A DNA stretch of 64,000 nucleotides from assembly GCF_050632395.1 (NCBI RefSeq), contig NZ_CP192600.1, positions 1-64,000 of the forward strand, in the 5' to 3' direction. Source of the stretch: JAUYQR01 sp050632395 (GTDB lineage Bacteria > Pseudomonadota > Alphaproteobacteria > Rhodobacterales > Rhodobacteraceae). Positions 1 to 13,322 of this stretch are shown piece after piece (the first letter of the stretch is position 1; each line of letters starts with the position of its first letter). The position numbers and the translations under genes were made by a program. Below the pieces are notes generated by a model. That model was not told the DNA's origin. It worked only from the letters and a program-made list of their open reading frames with translations, and made no database searches.

Positions 1-47
1 TGTTGCTTTTGACGATCCGTTTCGGGGCATTTTCTGCCTTGCTGTTT
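1..47 (-). other. Spacer after 23S rRNA, toward an off-window 5S
   Basis: These bases lie beyond the 3' end of the 23S rRNA on the transcribed (minus) strand. In the usual 16S-23S-5S order the 5S gene would come next, to the left of base 1. No 5S sequence is visible here. Confidence 0.5.
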
Positions 48-49
48 CT

Positions 50-2908
<2,859 letters not shown>

Positions 2909-3204
2909 AGAAAGAGCAAGGCCAACTCGCGTCAGCCACCCCTTTCCAGTGTCAAAAGCTGTATACTTACCCATGCAAGCGGTGGCACCCGAAGGCAATC
3001 ACCGCGTTGCGGTTAGTGTACTAGACTTGGAACAATATCGTTCTACTCAATCAGTCCCGTGCATGCAGCACAGAACCGATCCGATGTCCCCTTACGCGGG
3101 AACACCAAACGATACTGATGTTTCTCTCTCTATACGATGTCAATTCGTCCTTCACAGGACGATCAAACGCGCATGCCGCGCGCTTGATGATCATGTGATG
3201 GAAT

Positions 3205-3280
3205 TGGTGGAGCCTAGGAGGATCGAACTCCTGACCTCCTGAATGCAAATCAGGCGCTCTCCCAGCTGAGCTAAGGCCCC
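3205..3280 (-). tRNA. tRNA-Ala (anticodon TGC)
   Basis: 76-nt cloverleaf on the minus strand starting GGGGCCTTAGCTCAG and ending in an encoded CCA. The anticodon loop reads TTTGCAT, giving anticodon TGC. It lies in the 16S-23S spacer behind tRNA-Ile, the standard alphaproteobacterial arrangement. Confidence 0.97.
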
Positions 3281-3315
3281 CAATACTTACCCCTGGCATT
3301 GGCCATAAGGCAAAG

Positions 3316-3392
<77 letters not shown>

Positions 3393-3453
3393 AGCAGACC
3401 GGTAGGTCTGGCGTTGAATGTGAAGGGATATGAGGACGGCCTGGCCGCGTTTT

Positions 3454-3521
3454 GAGACTATGACTAGTCTCTGCTAAGTGTTTCCGATGTCGGATCTGCG
3501 AACAGATCCTCCGCTGGAAAC
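3454..3521 (-). other. Processing hairpins in the 16S-tRNA-Ile spacer
   Basis: Two inverted repeats sit just after the 16S 3' end. One is gagact/agtctc at 3454-3459 and 3466-3471. The other is nested: gtttcc/ggaaac (3480-3485, 3516-3521) outside GGATCTG-CGAA-CAGATCC (3492-3509). They are probably part of the pre-16S processing structure; that role is inferred. Confidence 0.5.
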
Positions 3522-4997
<1,476 letters not shown>

Positions 4998-5232
4998 GAA
5001 AGCACCGAAGTGCTATCCTTGACGTCGAACCTTCGCACATCTGTCACAAAAACCCAAAGGTTCCCGTGATCAGTCTCTGTCATGTACAAAGTCGCCCTAA
5101 AGCAACCTCGCCAAGACAGTGAAGCTGACACCTAGATCATCGGAACCTTGCAGTCCCTACTAGGCCGATATGCTAGACGTTAGACGCCGATGCGCCCAAA
5201 CCGCCCGCATATCCCTTCATTACCTGTCAGTC

Positions 5233-5242
5233 TCAAAGAGCA
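5233..5242 (-). promoter_or_regulatory. boxA-like antitermination element in the rrn leader
   Basis: The minus strand reads TGCTCTTTGA, close to the bacterial boxA consensus (TGCTCTTTA/TA). It lies in the transcribed leader between the rrn promoter and 16S, where Nus-factor antitermination signals are expected. The call rests on motif and position only. Confidence 0.5.
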
Positions 5243-5381
5243 CGGACACAAAACAAACAGCACACCAGAACTCCTGGCGTACCTGCCGTCTTGCCTCCAG
5301 ATTGTCTTGCAGTGGTCTGCGCCACCGCTTCCCGTCACCTCAGTTCCGCGTTCCCGCTTCCCCGCCGCTTCGGTGAGGCGG

Positions 5382-5410
5382 TATTTACGGAGACACGCCA
5401 GAACCCGCAA
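5382..5410 (-). promoter_or_regulatory. rrn operon promoter (sigma-70 type)
   Basis: On the minus strand a -35 TTGCGG (5405-5410) and a -10 TAAATA (5382-5387) are separated by exactly 17 bp. An A/T-rich upstream stretch at about 5412-5445 could serve as an UP element. The predicted start near 5375 gives a leader of about 375 nt before 16S. Confidence 0.7.
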
Positions 5411-5545
5411 GAGGGAAAAACGAAAATTCTGGAACTTTTTTCGAAAAGCCTGAAAATGTCCGGATATCCGTGGGTTGGCGTAATTTGTGGTCTTGCCGAA
5501 GAGGTGCGAGGCAACAATGTTGCGACCCAAACCGGCCAATCCGGC

Positions 5546-5554
5546 TTATCCACA
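5546..5554 (+). promoter_or_regulatory. Perfect consensus DnaA box
   Basis: TTATCCACA is an exact match to the DnaA box. It lies just past the msrQ stop and about 135 bp upstream of the rrn -35 element. It is a single copy, so it is not an origin, but it could let DnaA affect rrn transcription. Confidence 0.5.
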
Positions 5555-5557
5555 GAC

Positions 5558-6166
5558 TCATGTAGCAGCCCGGCTTTGCGGCATTGGCCTGGGCAGCAGA
5601 CGGACCGCCAGCAGCGCAATTGCAACGGCTGCATAGGCAAGCTCGGACAGCGTCCAGACCTTAACCAACAACAGAAGGTGTGCCACACCGGCGATCACCG
5701 CAATATAGGCCAGCCGGTGCAGCCGTCGCCAAGTAACCGGCCCCATCCGCCGGATGGCGGCGTTGCTGGATGTGGCCGCCAAAGGCAGCAGCATCAGGAA
5801 CCCGACCATGCCAAGAATGATGTAAGGGCGCTTCCAGAGATCAGCCGTCACCTCCGACCAGCGCAGCCCCATGTCCAGCCAGACCCAGGCCGTCAGGTGC
5901 AGCGCGACATAGCCAAAGGCGAGCAGCCCCAGCGCGCGGCGGTAACGGATCAGGTTCAGCCCCAACCTCCGCAGTGGCGTGACCGCAAGCGACGCCAGCA
6001 GGAACTGCAAGCCCAGCTCACCCAGACGATGCTCCACCGCCTTCACCGGATCAGGGCCAAGGTCGCCCTGAACTGTAGTCCACGCCAGCCACAGGAACGG
6101 CAGTGTCCCGCCAAGATACACGACCCAGGTCGGGACGCGTCGCAAGGCGGCGTTCGCGCGGTCCAT
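5558..6166 (-). CDS. msrQ: MsrQ, heme-binding membrane subunit of the MsrPQ methionine-sulfoxide reductase
   Basis: 202-aa polytopic membrane protein of the ferric-reductase-like family. It passes electrons from the inner membrane to periplasmic MsrP for repair of oxidised methionines. Five to six hydrophobic helices fill the protein, and conserved histidines that would ligate heme are visible in HLTAWVW and RLHRLAY...GVAHLL. The start ATG at 6166 overlaps the msrP stop by one base (TGATG), so the two are translationally coupled. The reading frame stays open upstream inside msrP, but the family length and the coupling fix this start. Confidence 0.93.
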   Translation of the reverse strand: MDRANAALRRVPTWVVYLGGTLPFLWLAWTTVQGDLGPDPVKAVEHRLGELGLQFLLASLAVTPLRRLGLNLIRYRRALGLLAFGYVALHLTAWVWLDMGLRWSEVTADLWKRPYIILGMVGFLMLLPLAATSSNAAIRRMGPVTWRRLHRLAYIAVIAGVAHLLLLVKVWTLSELAYAAVAIALLAVRLLPRPMPQSRAAT

Positions 6167-7089
6167 CAGTAGTCCACCGCCAGATCCTGCCCGGCATAAA
6201 GCGAGGCCACCTGTTCTTCGTAGCCGTTGAACATCAGCGTGTCCTGCCGCCCGCCGAACAGGCCCGACCCGATGCGCCGCTCCGATGCCTGGCTCCAGCG
6301 CGGATGGTCCACATTCGGGTTCACGTTGGAATAGAACCCATACTCGCTCGGTTGCAGCATGTTCCAAGTTGTCTTCGGCATCTCGGCCACCAGGCTGATC
6401 TTCACGATGCTCTTGATCGACTTGAAGCCATACTTCCACGGCACCACCAGCCGGATCGGCGCGCCGTTCTGCTTTGGCATCGGCTCGCCATAGAGCCCGG
6501 TCGCCAGAATCGTCAGCGGATGCATCGCCTCGTCCAGCCGTAGCCCCTCGCGGTAGGGCCATTCGATGAAGGGGCTGGATTGCCCCGGCATCTCCTCGGG
6601 CCGGAGCAAGGTTTCAAAGGCCACGAACTTCGCCCCGGGCCGCACGCCGACGCGGTTCAACAGGCCCGCCAGTTCGAACCCGATCCAGGGCACGATCATC
6701 GACCACGCCTCGACACAGCGGAAGCGGTAGATCCGCTCTTCCAGCGGCTGATCCTTCAGCACATCCGCCAAATCATAGGTGCCGGGCTTGTCCACCAGCC
6801 CGTCGATCACGATAGACCACGGGTCGGTCGTCAGGCCGCCAGCGTAGGCAGCCGGGTCTTCCTTGCCGGTGCCGAATTCGTAGAAGTTGTTATAGGTGGT
6901 GATGTCCTCAAGGCTGTTCGGCGCCTCGGTGGTCGAGAACGCGCTTTTCGCCGCCTCGATCTTGGCCAATGCGGGCGTGGCCAACAAGGCCCCCGCTCCG
7001 GCAAGGATCGCCCGGCGGTTTAGCCACAAGGGCTTCGGTGTCACATCAGCCCAGCTCAGGTCGTTGCGAAAGCGCATGTCCGGCTCCAT
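6166..7089 (-). CDS. msrP: MsrP, periplasmic molybdopterin methionine-sulfoxide reductase catalytic subunit
   Basis: 307-aa oxidoreductase of the sulfite-oxidase (YedY) family that reduces protein-bound methionine sulfoxide in the periplasm using molybdopterin. The N-terminus has a Tat signal: [13 protein letters not shown] followed by an ALA cleavage site near residue 42. The Mo-ligating cysteine lies in [10 protein letters not shown], and [11 protein letters not shown] is conserved in the family. It is the first gene of an msrP-msrQ operon. A second in-frame ATG at 7077 (MRFRND) is an alternative start. Confidence 0.93.
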   Translation of the reverse strand: MEPDMRFRNDLSWADVTPKPLWLNRRAILAGAGALLATPALAKIEAAKSAFSTTEAPNSLEDITTYNNFYEFGTGKEDPAAYAGGLTTDPWSIVIDGLVDKPGTYDLADVLKDQPLEERIYRFRCVEAWSMIVPWIGFELAGLLNRVGVRPGAKFVAFETLLRPEEMPGQSSPFIEWPYREGLRLDEAMHPLTILATGLYGEPMPKQNGAPIRLVVPWKYGFKSIKSIVKISLVAEMPKTTWNMLQPSEYGFYSNVNPNVDHPRWSQASERRIGSGLFGGRQDTLMFNGYEEQVASLYAGQDLAVDY

Positions 7090-7299
7090 AAGGTTTTAAT
7101 GAAAGATGCGGGATCACCGCCAAAAGGCAAAGCAATCCGTCTCACAACTGCGCAAGCGGCTTGAAACAATGGCCCAAACCGCGCGGATCAGGTCACGAAA
7201 GATAACTTGGGTTCACGAATTTTTTAGTGGCAAGGCGAACCGGGCGTTGCTTAGGGCGCCCGGCGGTTTCGGCAAGGGCAGATAACGGCCTTGTTGGTC

Positions 7300-7329
7300 T
7301 GATCCAGGACGATGCGATCCCCATATAAC
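7300..7329 (+). promoter_or_regulatory. Possible sigma-E (ECF)-type promoter of the fasciclin gene
   Basis: TGATCC at 7300-7305 is followed 18 bp later by TATAAC (7324-7329), about 45 bp before the fasciclin start. This resembles the RpoE/ChrR singlet-oxygen promoters known in Rhodobacter (TGATCC -35), and from memory a fasciclin gene belongs to that regulon. The call is a motif plus recalled knowledge, not tested. Confidence 0.45.
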
Positions 7330-7371
7330 GTCTGCCAATGACGGCAACCGATCATAACGGGAGTGACACCA

Positions 7372-7848
7372 ATGATCCGCAGAACCTTTCTTGCTCTGAC
7401 CGCCGCCACCGCCTTTGCGATGCCTGCCTTCGCTCAGGACAAAGACATCGTCGACACCGCCGTTGCCAACGGCTCGTTCAACACCCTGGCCGCCGCGCTG
7501 ACCGCTGCCGGCCTGGTTGAAACGCTGAAGGGCGAAGGTCCGTTCACCGTATTCGCGCCGACCGACGCTGCCTTCGCAGCACTGCCCGCTGGCACCGTGG
7601 AAGACCTCCTGAAGCCGGAAAACAAGGACAAGCTGGTGGCTATCCTTACCTACCACGTCGTCCCCGGCAAGGTCATGTCGACCGACCTGACCGAAGGCAT
7701 GAAGGCCGCCACCGTGAACGGCGCCGAAGTGACCATCACCCTTGATGGCGGCCCGAAAGTGAACGGCGCCGTCATCTCGATGCCGGACGTCGCCGCTTCG
7801 AACGGCGTGATCCACGTCATCGACAGCGTCATCCTTCCGCCGATGTAA
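7372..7848 (+). CDS. Secreted fasciclin (FAS1) domain protein
   Basis: 158-aa exported protein consisting of a signal peptide ([21 protein letters not shown], cleaved near residue 21) and a single FAS1 domain. The domain shows the H1 box [14 protein letters not shown] and the H2-like end [17 protein letters not shown]1 proteins are linked to cell-surface adhesion, and in photosynthetic relatives to the singlet-oxygen response. The ATG at 7372 is preferred over an in-frame GTG at 7363 because GGGAG sits 8 bases ahead of it. It is monocistronic, with a possible ECF promoter upstream and a strong terminator downstream. Confidence 0.9.
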   Translation: MIRRTFLALTAATAFAMPAFAQDKDIVDTAVANGSFNTLAAALTAAGLVETLKGEGPFTVFAPTDAAFAALPAGTVEDLLKPENKDKLVAILTYHVVPGKVMSTDLTEGMKAATVNGAEVTITLDGGPKVNGAVISMPDVAASNGVIHVIDSVILPPM

Positions 7849-7874
7849 TCGGAAACTTCGTGATTTCTGCGAAA

Positions 7875-7900
7875 GGGGTGGCGCAAGCCGCCCCTTTTTT
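7875..7900 (+). terminator. Rho-independent terminator of the fasciclin gene
   Basis: Stem GGGGTGGC (7875-7882), loop GCAA, stem GCCGCCCC (7887-7894), then six T. It lies 27 bp after the fasciclin stop. Confidence 0.9.
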
Positions 7901-8000
7901 ATTGCGCGCCCTGCTCATCGCCCGGCGGAACGGAATCGCTCGCCCCACGTTGTGCCAACAGCCGGGCCTCCTGCCCGCGCAGCTTCAAAGGAGCGCGACC

Positions 8001-8252
8001 GTGGGTATCATCTGGACCATAATCATCGGCTTCGTGGCCGGCGTGATCGCCAAGTTCATCATGCCCGGCGACAACGAGCCTTCGGGCTTCGTGTTGACCA
8101 CCATTCTCGGCATCGTCGGTGCCTTCGTGGCGAACTTCCTTGGCCAGGCGCTTGGCTGGTACGGACCGCTGGACGGCGCCGGCCTGATCGGTGCCGTGAT
8201 CGGTGCGATCATTGTGCTTGCCCTCTACGGCTTTCTTCGTCGCCGAGCCTGA
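8001..8252 (+). CDS. GlsB/YeaQ/YmgE family stress-response membrane protein
   Basis: 83-aa hydrophobic protein with about three transmembrane helices (IIWTIIIGFVAGVIAKFI, VLTTILGIVGAFVANFLG and LIGAVIGAIIVLALYGFL) and a basic RRRA tail. The spacing and the PGDNEPSG loop fit the YeaQ/YmgE (transglycosylase-associated) family, which is often stress-induced. The start is GTG, with AAAGGAG 8 bases upstream. It probably shares a transcript with the next gene, 30 bp away. Its biochemical role is unknown. Confidence 0.85.
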   Translation: MGIIWTIIIGFVAGVIAKFIMPGDNEPSGFVLTTILGIVGAFVANFLGQALGWYGPLDGAGLIGAVIGAIIVLALYGFLRRRA

Positions 8253-8282
8253 CCTAACTCTCCCATTCGAAAGGAACACCAG

Positions 8283-8774
8283 ATGGCCAAAGGCAGCCCA
8301 TCCATGATCGCCCTTCTCGGCCTGCTGGCGGTTGCCGGCTACCAGAACCGCGACAAGCTCGGCGCGATGCTCAACAACCGCGCCGGTGACGATCCGAACC
8401 GCAATCCCTTCGGCGCAACCGGCCAGGCCGACAGCCAGGGCGGCATTCTCGACAACCTTCGCCAGATGGCGGGCGGTGCCGGCAGCGGCGGCCTGATGGG
8501 CGGCCTGTCGGAACTGTTCGAGCGGTTTTCAAGCCCCCAGCATCAGGCCAAGGCGCAAAGCTGGGTTAGCACCGGACGAAACGAATCCATCGCCCCGGAC
8601 GAACTTGAACAGGCGCTTGACGAAGACACCATCGCAGAACTTGTCGAAAAGACCGGCCTGACACGCAGCGAGCTTCTGTCCCGACTCAGCCAGACGCTTC
8701 CCGACGCGGTTGACCAAGCCACGCCGAACGGTCAGTTTCCGCCCATAGCTACGCAGGAACCCCGCGCGCTCTGA
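8283..8774 (+). CDS. YidB-like (DUF937) family protein
   Basis: 163-aa protein with a short hydrophobic N-terminus (MIALLGLLAVAGY), a Gly-rich low-complexity middle (GGAGSGGLMGGL) and a C-terminal helical region. The segment WVSTGRNESIAPDELEQAL, followed by LTRSELLSRLSQTLPDAVD, is typical of YidB/DUF937 proteins. A good ribosome site (AAAGGAAC) precedes the ATG. It follows the GlsB-like gene on the same strand. Function is not established for the family; a stress or envelope role is a guess from the neighbour. Confidence 0.8.
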   Translation: MAKGSPSMIALLGLLAVAGYQNRDKLGAMLNNRAGDDPNRNPFGATGQADSQGGILDNLRQMAGGAGSGGLMGGLSELFERFSSPQHQAKAQSWVSTGRNESIAPDELEQALDEDTIAELVEKTGLTRSELLSRLSQTLPDAVDQATPNGQFPPIATQEPRAL

Positions 8775-8780
8775 CGCGGC

Positions 8781-9884
8781 TCAGCCAGCATCAAGCCAAG
8801 GTTCGGCCCCCGTCAGCGGGGGCCGCAAACCAGCAAGCATCCCCCGAACCCTCGCCAGCGCAGCCTCGTCAAGCCGTTCGACAGGAACCGACCGCGCCGT
8901 CGCGGTGCCCGCATGGGAATCGCTGTCAAACGCCGTCAGCGCACCCTCCATATCGGCATCCGGCAGCCCGCACTCTGCAAAGATGCCAGCCAGCGTCCGC
9001 TCCCTGTCCGCGACAAGGGCTTCATATGGGGTGGCTCGCATCGGCACCCCGGCCGCAACCACTTGATGGAACCGGTCGCGCTGCAAGATCCAGACCGCCG
9101 CCGACAGTTCGTCGAACATCAGCACGTCGCCCGTCATATCCACCAGCCCCGCTGCAGCCCCGAGCGTCATGTTCCCCGACATGATCCACCAGACGAACTC
9201 CCTCTCGTCCTTCGGCACCTGCATTTGCCCACCCATCCGCTGCACGAACCCATAGACCGAATTGCACCAGCTTTCGGCGTCCCGGTACAGAAAAAGAAAG
9301 CGGGCATCCGGCGTGGCTCGTTGACAATCCTCGGCGATCATCAGTGCCTGGCTGAAATGCTTCAACACCTGAACCTGTCCCGCATATCCTGGAAAGAGCC
9401 GCATGAAGGCACAGCCGGCGCGCAAAAGCGCAACGCGCACCTCGTCCACCACCTTGTCGCGCCCCATCGCCAGATCAAATACGAACAGCGGCTCCGACAG
9501 GCACCACGCCACCTCGGTCTGGTTGAAGACGTTGTGCAAGAGCGTCGACCCACAATGCCCGATGTTGAACAGGTGCACCTGCGGCGCCGCCGGAATCGCA
9601 TCAGCCATCCCCAGCACGTCCGCAAACGGCAGCCGCAGCACCCGCTGCGCGATTTCGAACTGCCGCTGATAGCTGAACGGCGCTTGCGACAGATCGCACG
9701 GGCCGACATCCACGAACACCGCTTCAGACGCGGCAAGATCAAAGGAAAAAAGCGTCCAGCCTGGCTCCGTCAACACCACCTCGGGTGACACATCCACCGC
9801 TGCGCCCAATTGCAGCGCGCCCACCATGTCAGGCATGAAGACCTGACCGTCTTGCCGGCCGGTAACAGTAAACGCTCGGGCCAT
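8781..9884 (-). CDS. Sulfotransferase-like protein
   Basis: 367-aa protein with a P-loop-like 5'-phosphosulfate motif in HLFNIGHCGSTLLHNVF (about residues 105-121) and a later ARFLFLYRDAESW segment matching the 3'-phosphate-binding RDPRD-like region of sulfotransferases. The first 100 residues are family-specific and not recognised. ATG 9884 is chosen because GAGGAGAAG lies just upstream; the frame is open 36 bp further to a GTG without a ribosome site. The acceptor substrate is unknown, and kinase-like P-loop functions are not excluded. It converges with the YidB-like gene. Confidence 0.65.
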   Translation of the reverse strand: MARAFTVTGRQDGQVFMPDMVGALQLGAAVDVSPEVVLTEPGWTLFSFDLAASEAVFVDVGPCDLSQAPFSYQRQFEIAQRVLRLPFADVLGMADAIPAAPQVHLFNIGHCGSTLLHNVFNQTEVAWCLSEPLFVFDLAMGRDKVVDEVRVALLRAGCAFMRLFPGYAGQVQVLKHFSQALMIAEDCQRATPDARFLFLYRDAESWCNSVYGFVQRMGGQMQVPKDEREFVWWIMSGNMTLGAAAGLVDMTGDVLMFDELSAAVWILQRDRFHQVVAAGVPMRATPYEALVADRERTLAGIFAECGLPDADMEGALTAFDSDSHAGTATARSVPVERLDEAALARVRGMLAGLRPPLTGAEPWLDAG

Positions 9885-9948
9885 GCCATGCTTCTCCTCG
9901 TTAAAAGATAAGCGTGACACGGCCCGCTTCGTTATGACAAGCGCGCTC

Positions 9949-12564
9949 TTAGTGAACCACAGCCTCGGTCGGCCGCGCCCTGCGACTGGCGCTCACCCGG
10001 TCGCCGATGATCAGGCCTTCCGGCCCGGCACTGATCGTCACCGTGGACCCATCCATCAGATCGCCCGAAAGGATCATCTCGGCCAGCGGGTCTTGCAGAT
10101 GGCGCTGCATCACCCGTTTCAACGGCCGCGCGCCGAACACCGGATCATAGCCTTCATCCGCCAGCCACTGCTTGGCTTGCGGGTCTAGCTCCAGCGTGAT
10201 CTTGCGCCCGACCAGCCGCGCCTCCAGCCGTTTCAACTGGATCTCGACGATCTGCGCCATGTCCGCCCGATCCAGCCGGTCGAAGATGATCTGCTCGTCC
10301 AGACGGTTCAGGAACTCGGGGCGGAAGTGCTGGCGCACCGCCTCCTCGACCTGCCGCTTGGCGTCGCTCGAATCCGCCCCTTCCGGCAATTCGGACAGCG
10401 CCCGTGCCCCAAGGTTCGACGTCAGCACGATCAGCGTCTGCTTGAAGTCGACCGTGCGGCCCTGACCATCGGTCAGCACACCGTCGTCAAGCACCTGCAA
10501 AAGCACGTTGAACACGTCCGGATGCGCCTTTTCAACCTCGTCGAACAAGACCACCTGATACGGCCGCCGACGCACCGCCTCGGTCAGCACCCCACCTTCG
10601 TCATAGCCGACATAGCCGGGCGGCGCGCCGATCAGACGGGCAACCGAATGCTTCTCCATGAACTCCGACATGTCGATGCGCACCATCGCGTTGTCGTCGT
10701 CAAAGAGGTACTCTGCCACCGCCTTGGTCAGTTCCGTCTTGCCCACGCCGGTCGGCCCAAGGAAAAGGAAGCTGCCCAACGGCCGCCCCTCATCATTCAA
10801 ACCAGCCCGCGCGCGGCGGACGGCATTGGCAACGGCGGTCAGCGCCGCCCGCTGCCCGACGACGCGTTTGCCAAGCTCCTCCTCCATGCGAAGCAGCTTC
10901 TCCCGCTCGCCTTCGAGCATCTTCGACGTCGGAATACCCGTCCACCGCTCCACGACCTCGGCAATCTGCTCAGGTCGCACGGCTTCAGACACCAGCGCCT
11001 GCCCTTCACGGGCCTCAGCTTCGACCAGTTGCTTTTCCAGCTGCGGAATGCGGCCATACTGCAACTCGCCGGCCTTGGCGAAATCGCCCTCGCGCTTGGC
11101 CTGCTCCAGTTCGGCGCGTGCCTTGTCGAGCTCCTCCTTCAGCCCGCGCGCGGCTTCCAGACTGTCGCGCTCCGCCTGCCACTTCGCCGTCATCTCGGAT
11201 GACTGCTGCTGCAGGTTCGCCAACTCGCGCTCCAGCTTCTCCAGCCGGTCTTTCGACGCCGCGTCGTCTTCCTTCTTCAAGGCCTCGCCCTCGATCTGCA
11301 ATTGCAGGATCTGGCGGTCCAGCTGGTCCAGTTCCTCGGGCTTGCTGTCGACTTCCATCCGCAACCGGCTGGCGGCTTCGTCCATCAGGTCGATCGCCTT
11401 GTCCGGCAGGAACCGGTCGGTGATGTAGCGGTGGCTCAGCGTCGCCGCAGCCACCAGCGCCGCATCGGCGATGCGCACGCCGTGGTGCAGCTCATACTTC
11501 TCCTTGATCCCGCGCAGGATGCTGATCGTATCCTCCACCGAAGGCTCGTTCACGAACACCGGCTGGAACCGCCGCGCCAAAGCTGCGTCCTTCTCAACAT
11601 ACTTGCGGTATTCATCCAAGGTCGTCGCACCAATGCAGTGCAGCTCGCCCCGCGCCAGCGCCGGCTTGATCAGGTTCGCCGCATCCATCGCACCGTCGGA
11701 TTTGCCCGCGCCTACCAGCGTGTGCATCTCGTCGATGAACAGGATGATCTCGCCCGCCGCCGCCGTGATCTCGTTCAACACGGCCTTCAGCCGCTCCTCG
11801 AACTCACCCCGGTACTTGGCACCCGCAATCAGCGCGCCCATGTCCAGCGCCATCAGCTTCTTGTTGCGCAGGCTCTCCGGCACGTCGCCATCCACGATGC
11901 GCAGCGCCAGACCCTCGGCAATCGCCGTCTTGCCGACCCCGGGTTCGCCAATCAGCACCGGGTTGTTCTTGGTGCGCCGTGACAGCACCTGCATCGCACG
12001 CCGAATTTCCTCGTCGCGCCCGATGATCGGGTCGATCTTGCCATCCGCAGCCGCCTCGGTCAGGTCGCGCGCATATTTCTTCAACGCCTCCATCGTCTCT
12101 TCGGACGAGGCGCTGTCGGCCGTGCGGCCCTTGCGGATTTCATTGATCGCGCTGTTCAGCCCCTGCGCCGTCACGGCACCCGCCGTCAGCGCATCCTTGG
12201 CCCGCGTGTTGACCAGCGCCAGCGCCGTCAGCAACCGCTCGACCGGCACGAAACTGTCGCCCGCCTTCTTCGCGACCGTCTCGGCCTCGTCCAGCACCCG
12301 CACCAAGCTCGGGTCGATATAGGTCTGCCCGTCGCCGCCCGTCACCTTCGGAAGCTTCGCCAGCGACAGGTTGATCGCCTCGTTCACCCGCTCGGGCGCA
12401 CCGCCCGCCTTGCGGATCAGGTTCGAGGCCAGCCCCTGGTCGTCATCCATAAGGGCTTTCAGCAAATGGTCGGGCAGCACGCGCTGGTGGCTTTCCCGCA
12501 TCGCAATCGTCTGCGCGGCCTGAAGGAAACCGCGCGACCGTTCCGTGAACTGCTCAAGGTTCAT
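9949..12564 (-). CDS. clpB: ClpB, AAA+ protein disaggregase
   Basis: 871-aa hexameric ATP-dependent chaperone that, with DnaK, extracts polypeptides from aggregates after heat stress. It has an N-terminal double Clp-N domain, AAA-1 with Walker [14 protein letters not shown] near residue 205 and Walker [11 protein letters not shown], a coiled-coil M domain around 410-520, and AAA-2 with Walker [14 protein letters not shown] near 605 and the typical [13 protein letters not shown]. Length is standard. The ribosome site GAGGAGATG lies just before the ATG. No clear heat-shock promoter was found upstream, although one is expected. Confidence 0.98.
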   Translation of the reverse strand: MNLEQFTERSRGFLQAAQTIAMRESHQRVLPDHLLKALMDDDQGLASNLIRKAGGAPERVNEAINLSLAKLPKVTGGDGQTYIDPSLVRVLDEAETVAKKAGDSFVPVERLLTALALVNTRAKDALTAGAVTAQGLNSAINEIRKGRTADSASSEETMEALKKYARDLTEAAADGKIDPIIGRDEEIRRAMQVLSRRTKNNPVLIGEPGVGKTAIAEGLALRIVDGDVPESLRNKKLMALDMGALIAGAKYRGEFEERLKAVLNEITAAAGEIILFIDEMHTLVGAGKSDGAMDAANLIKPALARGELHCIGATTLDEYRKYVEKDAALARRFQPVFVNEPSVEDTISILRGIKEKYELHHGVRIADAALVAAATLSHRYITDRFLPDKAIDLMDEAASRLRMEVDSKPEELDQLDRQILQLQIEGEALKKEDDAASKDRLEKLERELANLQQQSSEMTAKWQAERDSLEAARGLKEELDKARAELEQAKREGDFAKAGELQYGRIPQLEKQLVEAEAREGQALVSEAVRPEQIAEVVERWTGIPTSKMLEGEREKLLRMEEELGKRVVGQRAALTAVANAVRRARAGLNDEGRPLGSFLFLGPTGVGKTELTKAVAEYLFDDDNAMVRIDMSEFMEKHSVARLIGAPPGYVGYDEGGVLTEAVRRRPYQVVLFDEVEKAHPDVFNVLLQVLDDGVLTDGQGRTVDFKQTLIVLTSNLGARALSELPEGADSSDAKRQVEEAVRQHFRPEFLNRLDEQIIFDRLDRADMAQIVEIQLKRLEARLVGRKITLELDPQAKQWLADEGYDPVFGARPLKRVMQRHLQDPLAEMILSGDLMDGSTVTISAGPEGLIIGDRVSASRRARPTEAVVH

Positions 12565-12866
12565 CGGTCATCTCCTCTCGTGAAGCGCCTCGGTCCGGAA
12601 TGCCCGACTGTTCAGCACATTCCGCAAGGCCTTGCCATTCATCTGGGCAAGCGATCTGTGTTTTGCAATCCCGTCCCGCAGCAAAATCAATATGGGCCGC
12701 CGCTGCCTTCTGTTGCAGGCCACCACCACCTTTTGGCCGATCCTTGCCGATCCGCACTGCACCCGTCGGCATGATCACGCAGCCCGGCGCGCCCTGCAGC
12801 CCCAGCCGCTTGCCAACCGACTGAATCCTCACCCATCCTTGCCGCCCAACCAGAAGGTGTGCGGCG
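12565..12866. other. Divergent intergenic region upstream of clpB
   Basis: About 300 bp between clpB and the plus-strand hypothetical gene. Both promoters must lie here. A 6-bp inverted repeat (GGAATG/CATTCC) is present around 12597-12625. No convincing RpoH-type promoter or coding region was seen. Confidence 0.5.
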
Positions 12867-13319
12867 ATGAGCGATACCAAACTTCCGATCCTCCCCAAGG
12901 CCCCGGTCGAGGGCATCCGTGTCCACGTCGCCCGCGCCGGTCTGGTGATCGGCGATACCGCCGCGCTCGACCGCCTGCCCGATGGCCGGATCGGCGTCTA
13001 CGCACGGGTCCGCCAGCGCTTCCTCGGCATGATCCCGCGCCGCCGCATCGCGCTCATCGGCCACCTCGGCCCGGTTGCCGAAGACCTGCTGTCGCCTGCG
13101 CTCAGCCACGGCGATCCGATGCGCATCCGCATCATCGACCTTACCCCGGAACACCTCGCCAACGGCTTTCCACCGGAAATCTACATCTCGGTCTGGGGCG
13201 ACCCGCGCCATTTCAGCGAAAGATCCGCCATCCACGAGGCCTTCCTGCCGCTGCCCACCCCGGCACCCGAGCCGGAAGCTCTGGCGCCCCGTCGGCCTCC
13301 CCGCTTCCGCATCGCCTGA
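12867..13319 (+). CDS. Conserved-looking hypothetical protein
   Basis: 150-aa soluble protein, not recognised. It begins MSDTKLPILPKAPVEG, has a basic, probably beta-rich core (GVYARVRQRFLGMIPRRRIALIG, split around residues 50-70), and ends in a proline-rich, arginine-rich tail (PRRPPRFRIA). No signal peptide or membrane helix. Coding is supported by codon bias and a clean fit between neighbours, with its stop 4 bp from the convergent beta-propeller gene's stop. Function unknown. Confidence 0.65.
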   Translation: MSDTKLPILPKAPVEGIRVHVARAGLVIGDTAALDRLPDGRIGVYARVRQRFLGMIPRRRIALIGHLGPVAEDLLSPALSHGDPMRIRIIDLTPEHLANGFPPEIYISVWGDPRHFSERSAIHEAFLPLPTPAPEPEALAPRRPPRFRIA

Positions 13320-13322
13320 CGG

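Noticed and set aside
5291..6172. Plus-strand open frame across the rrn promoter and msrQ
   Set aside because: It is antisense to msrQ, with Gln/Pro/Arg-rich reverse-frame composition and no domain.
12565..12720. Heat-shock (RpoH) promoter for clpB
   Set aside because: CTTGCGG and CATTCC are present but the spacing (19) and sequence do not fit; left uncalled.
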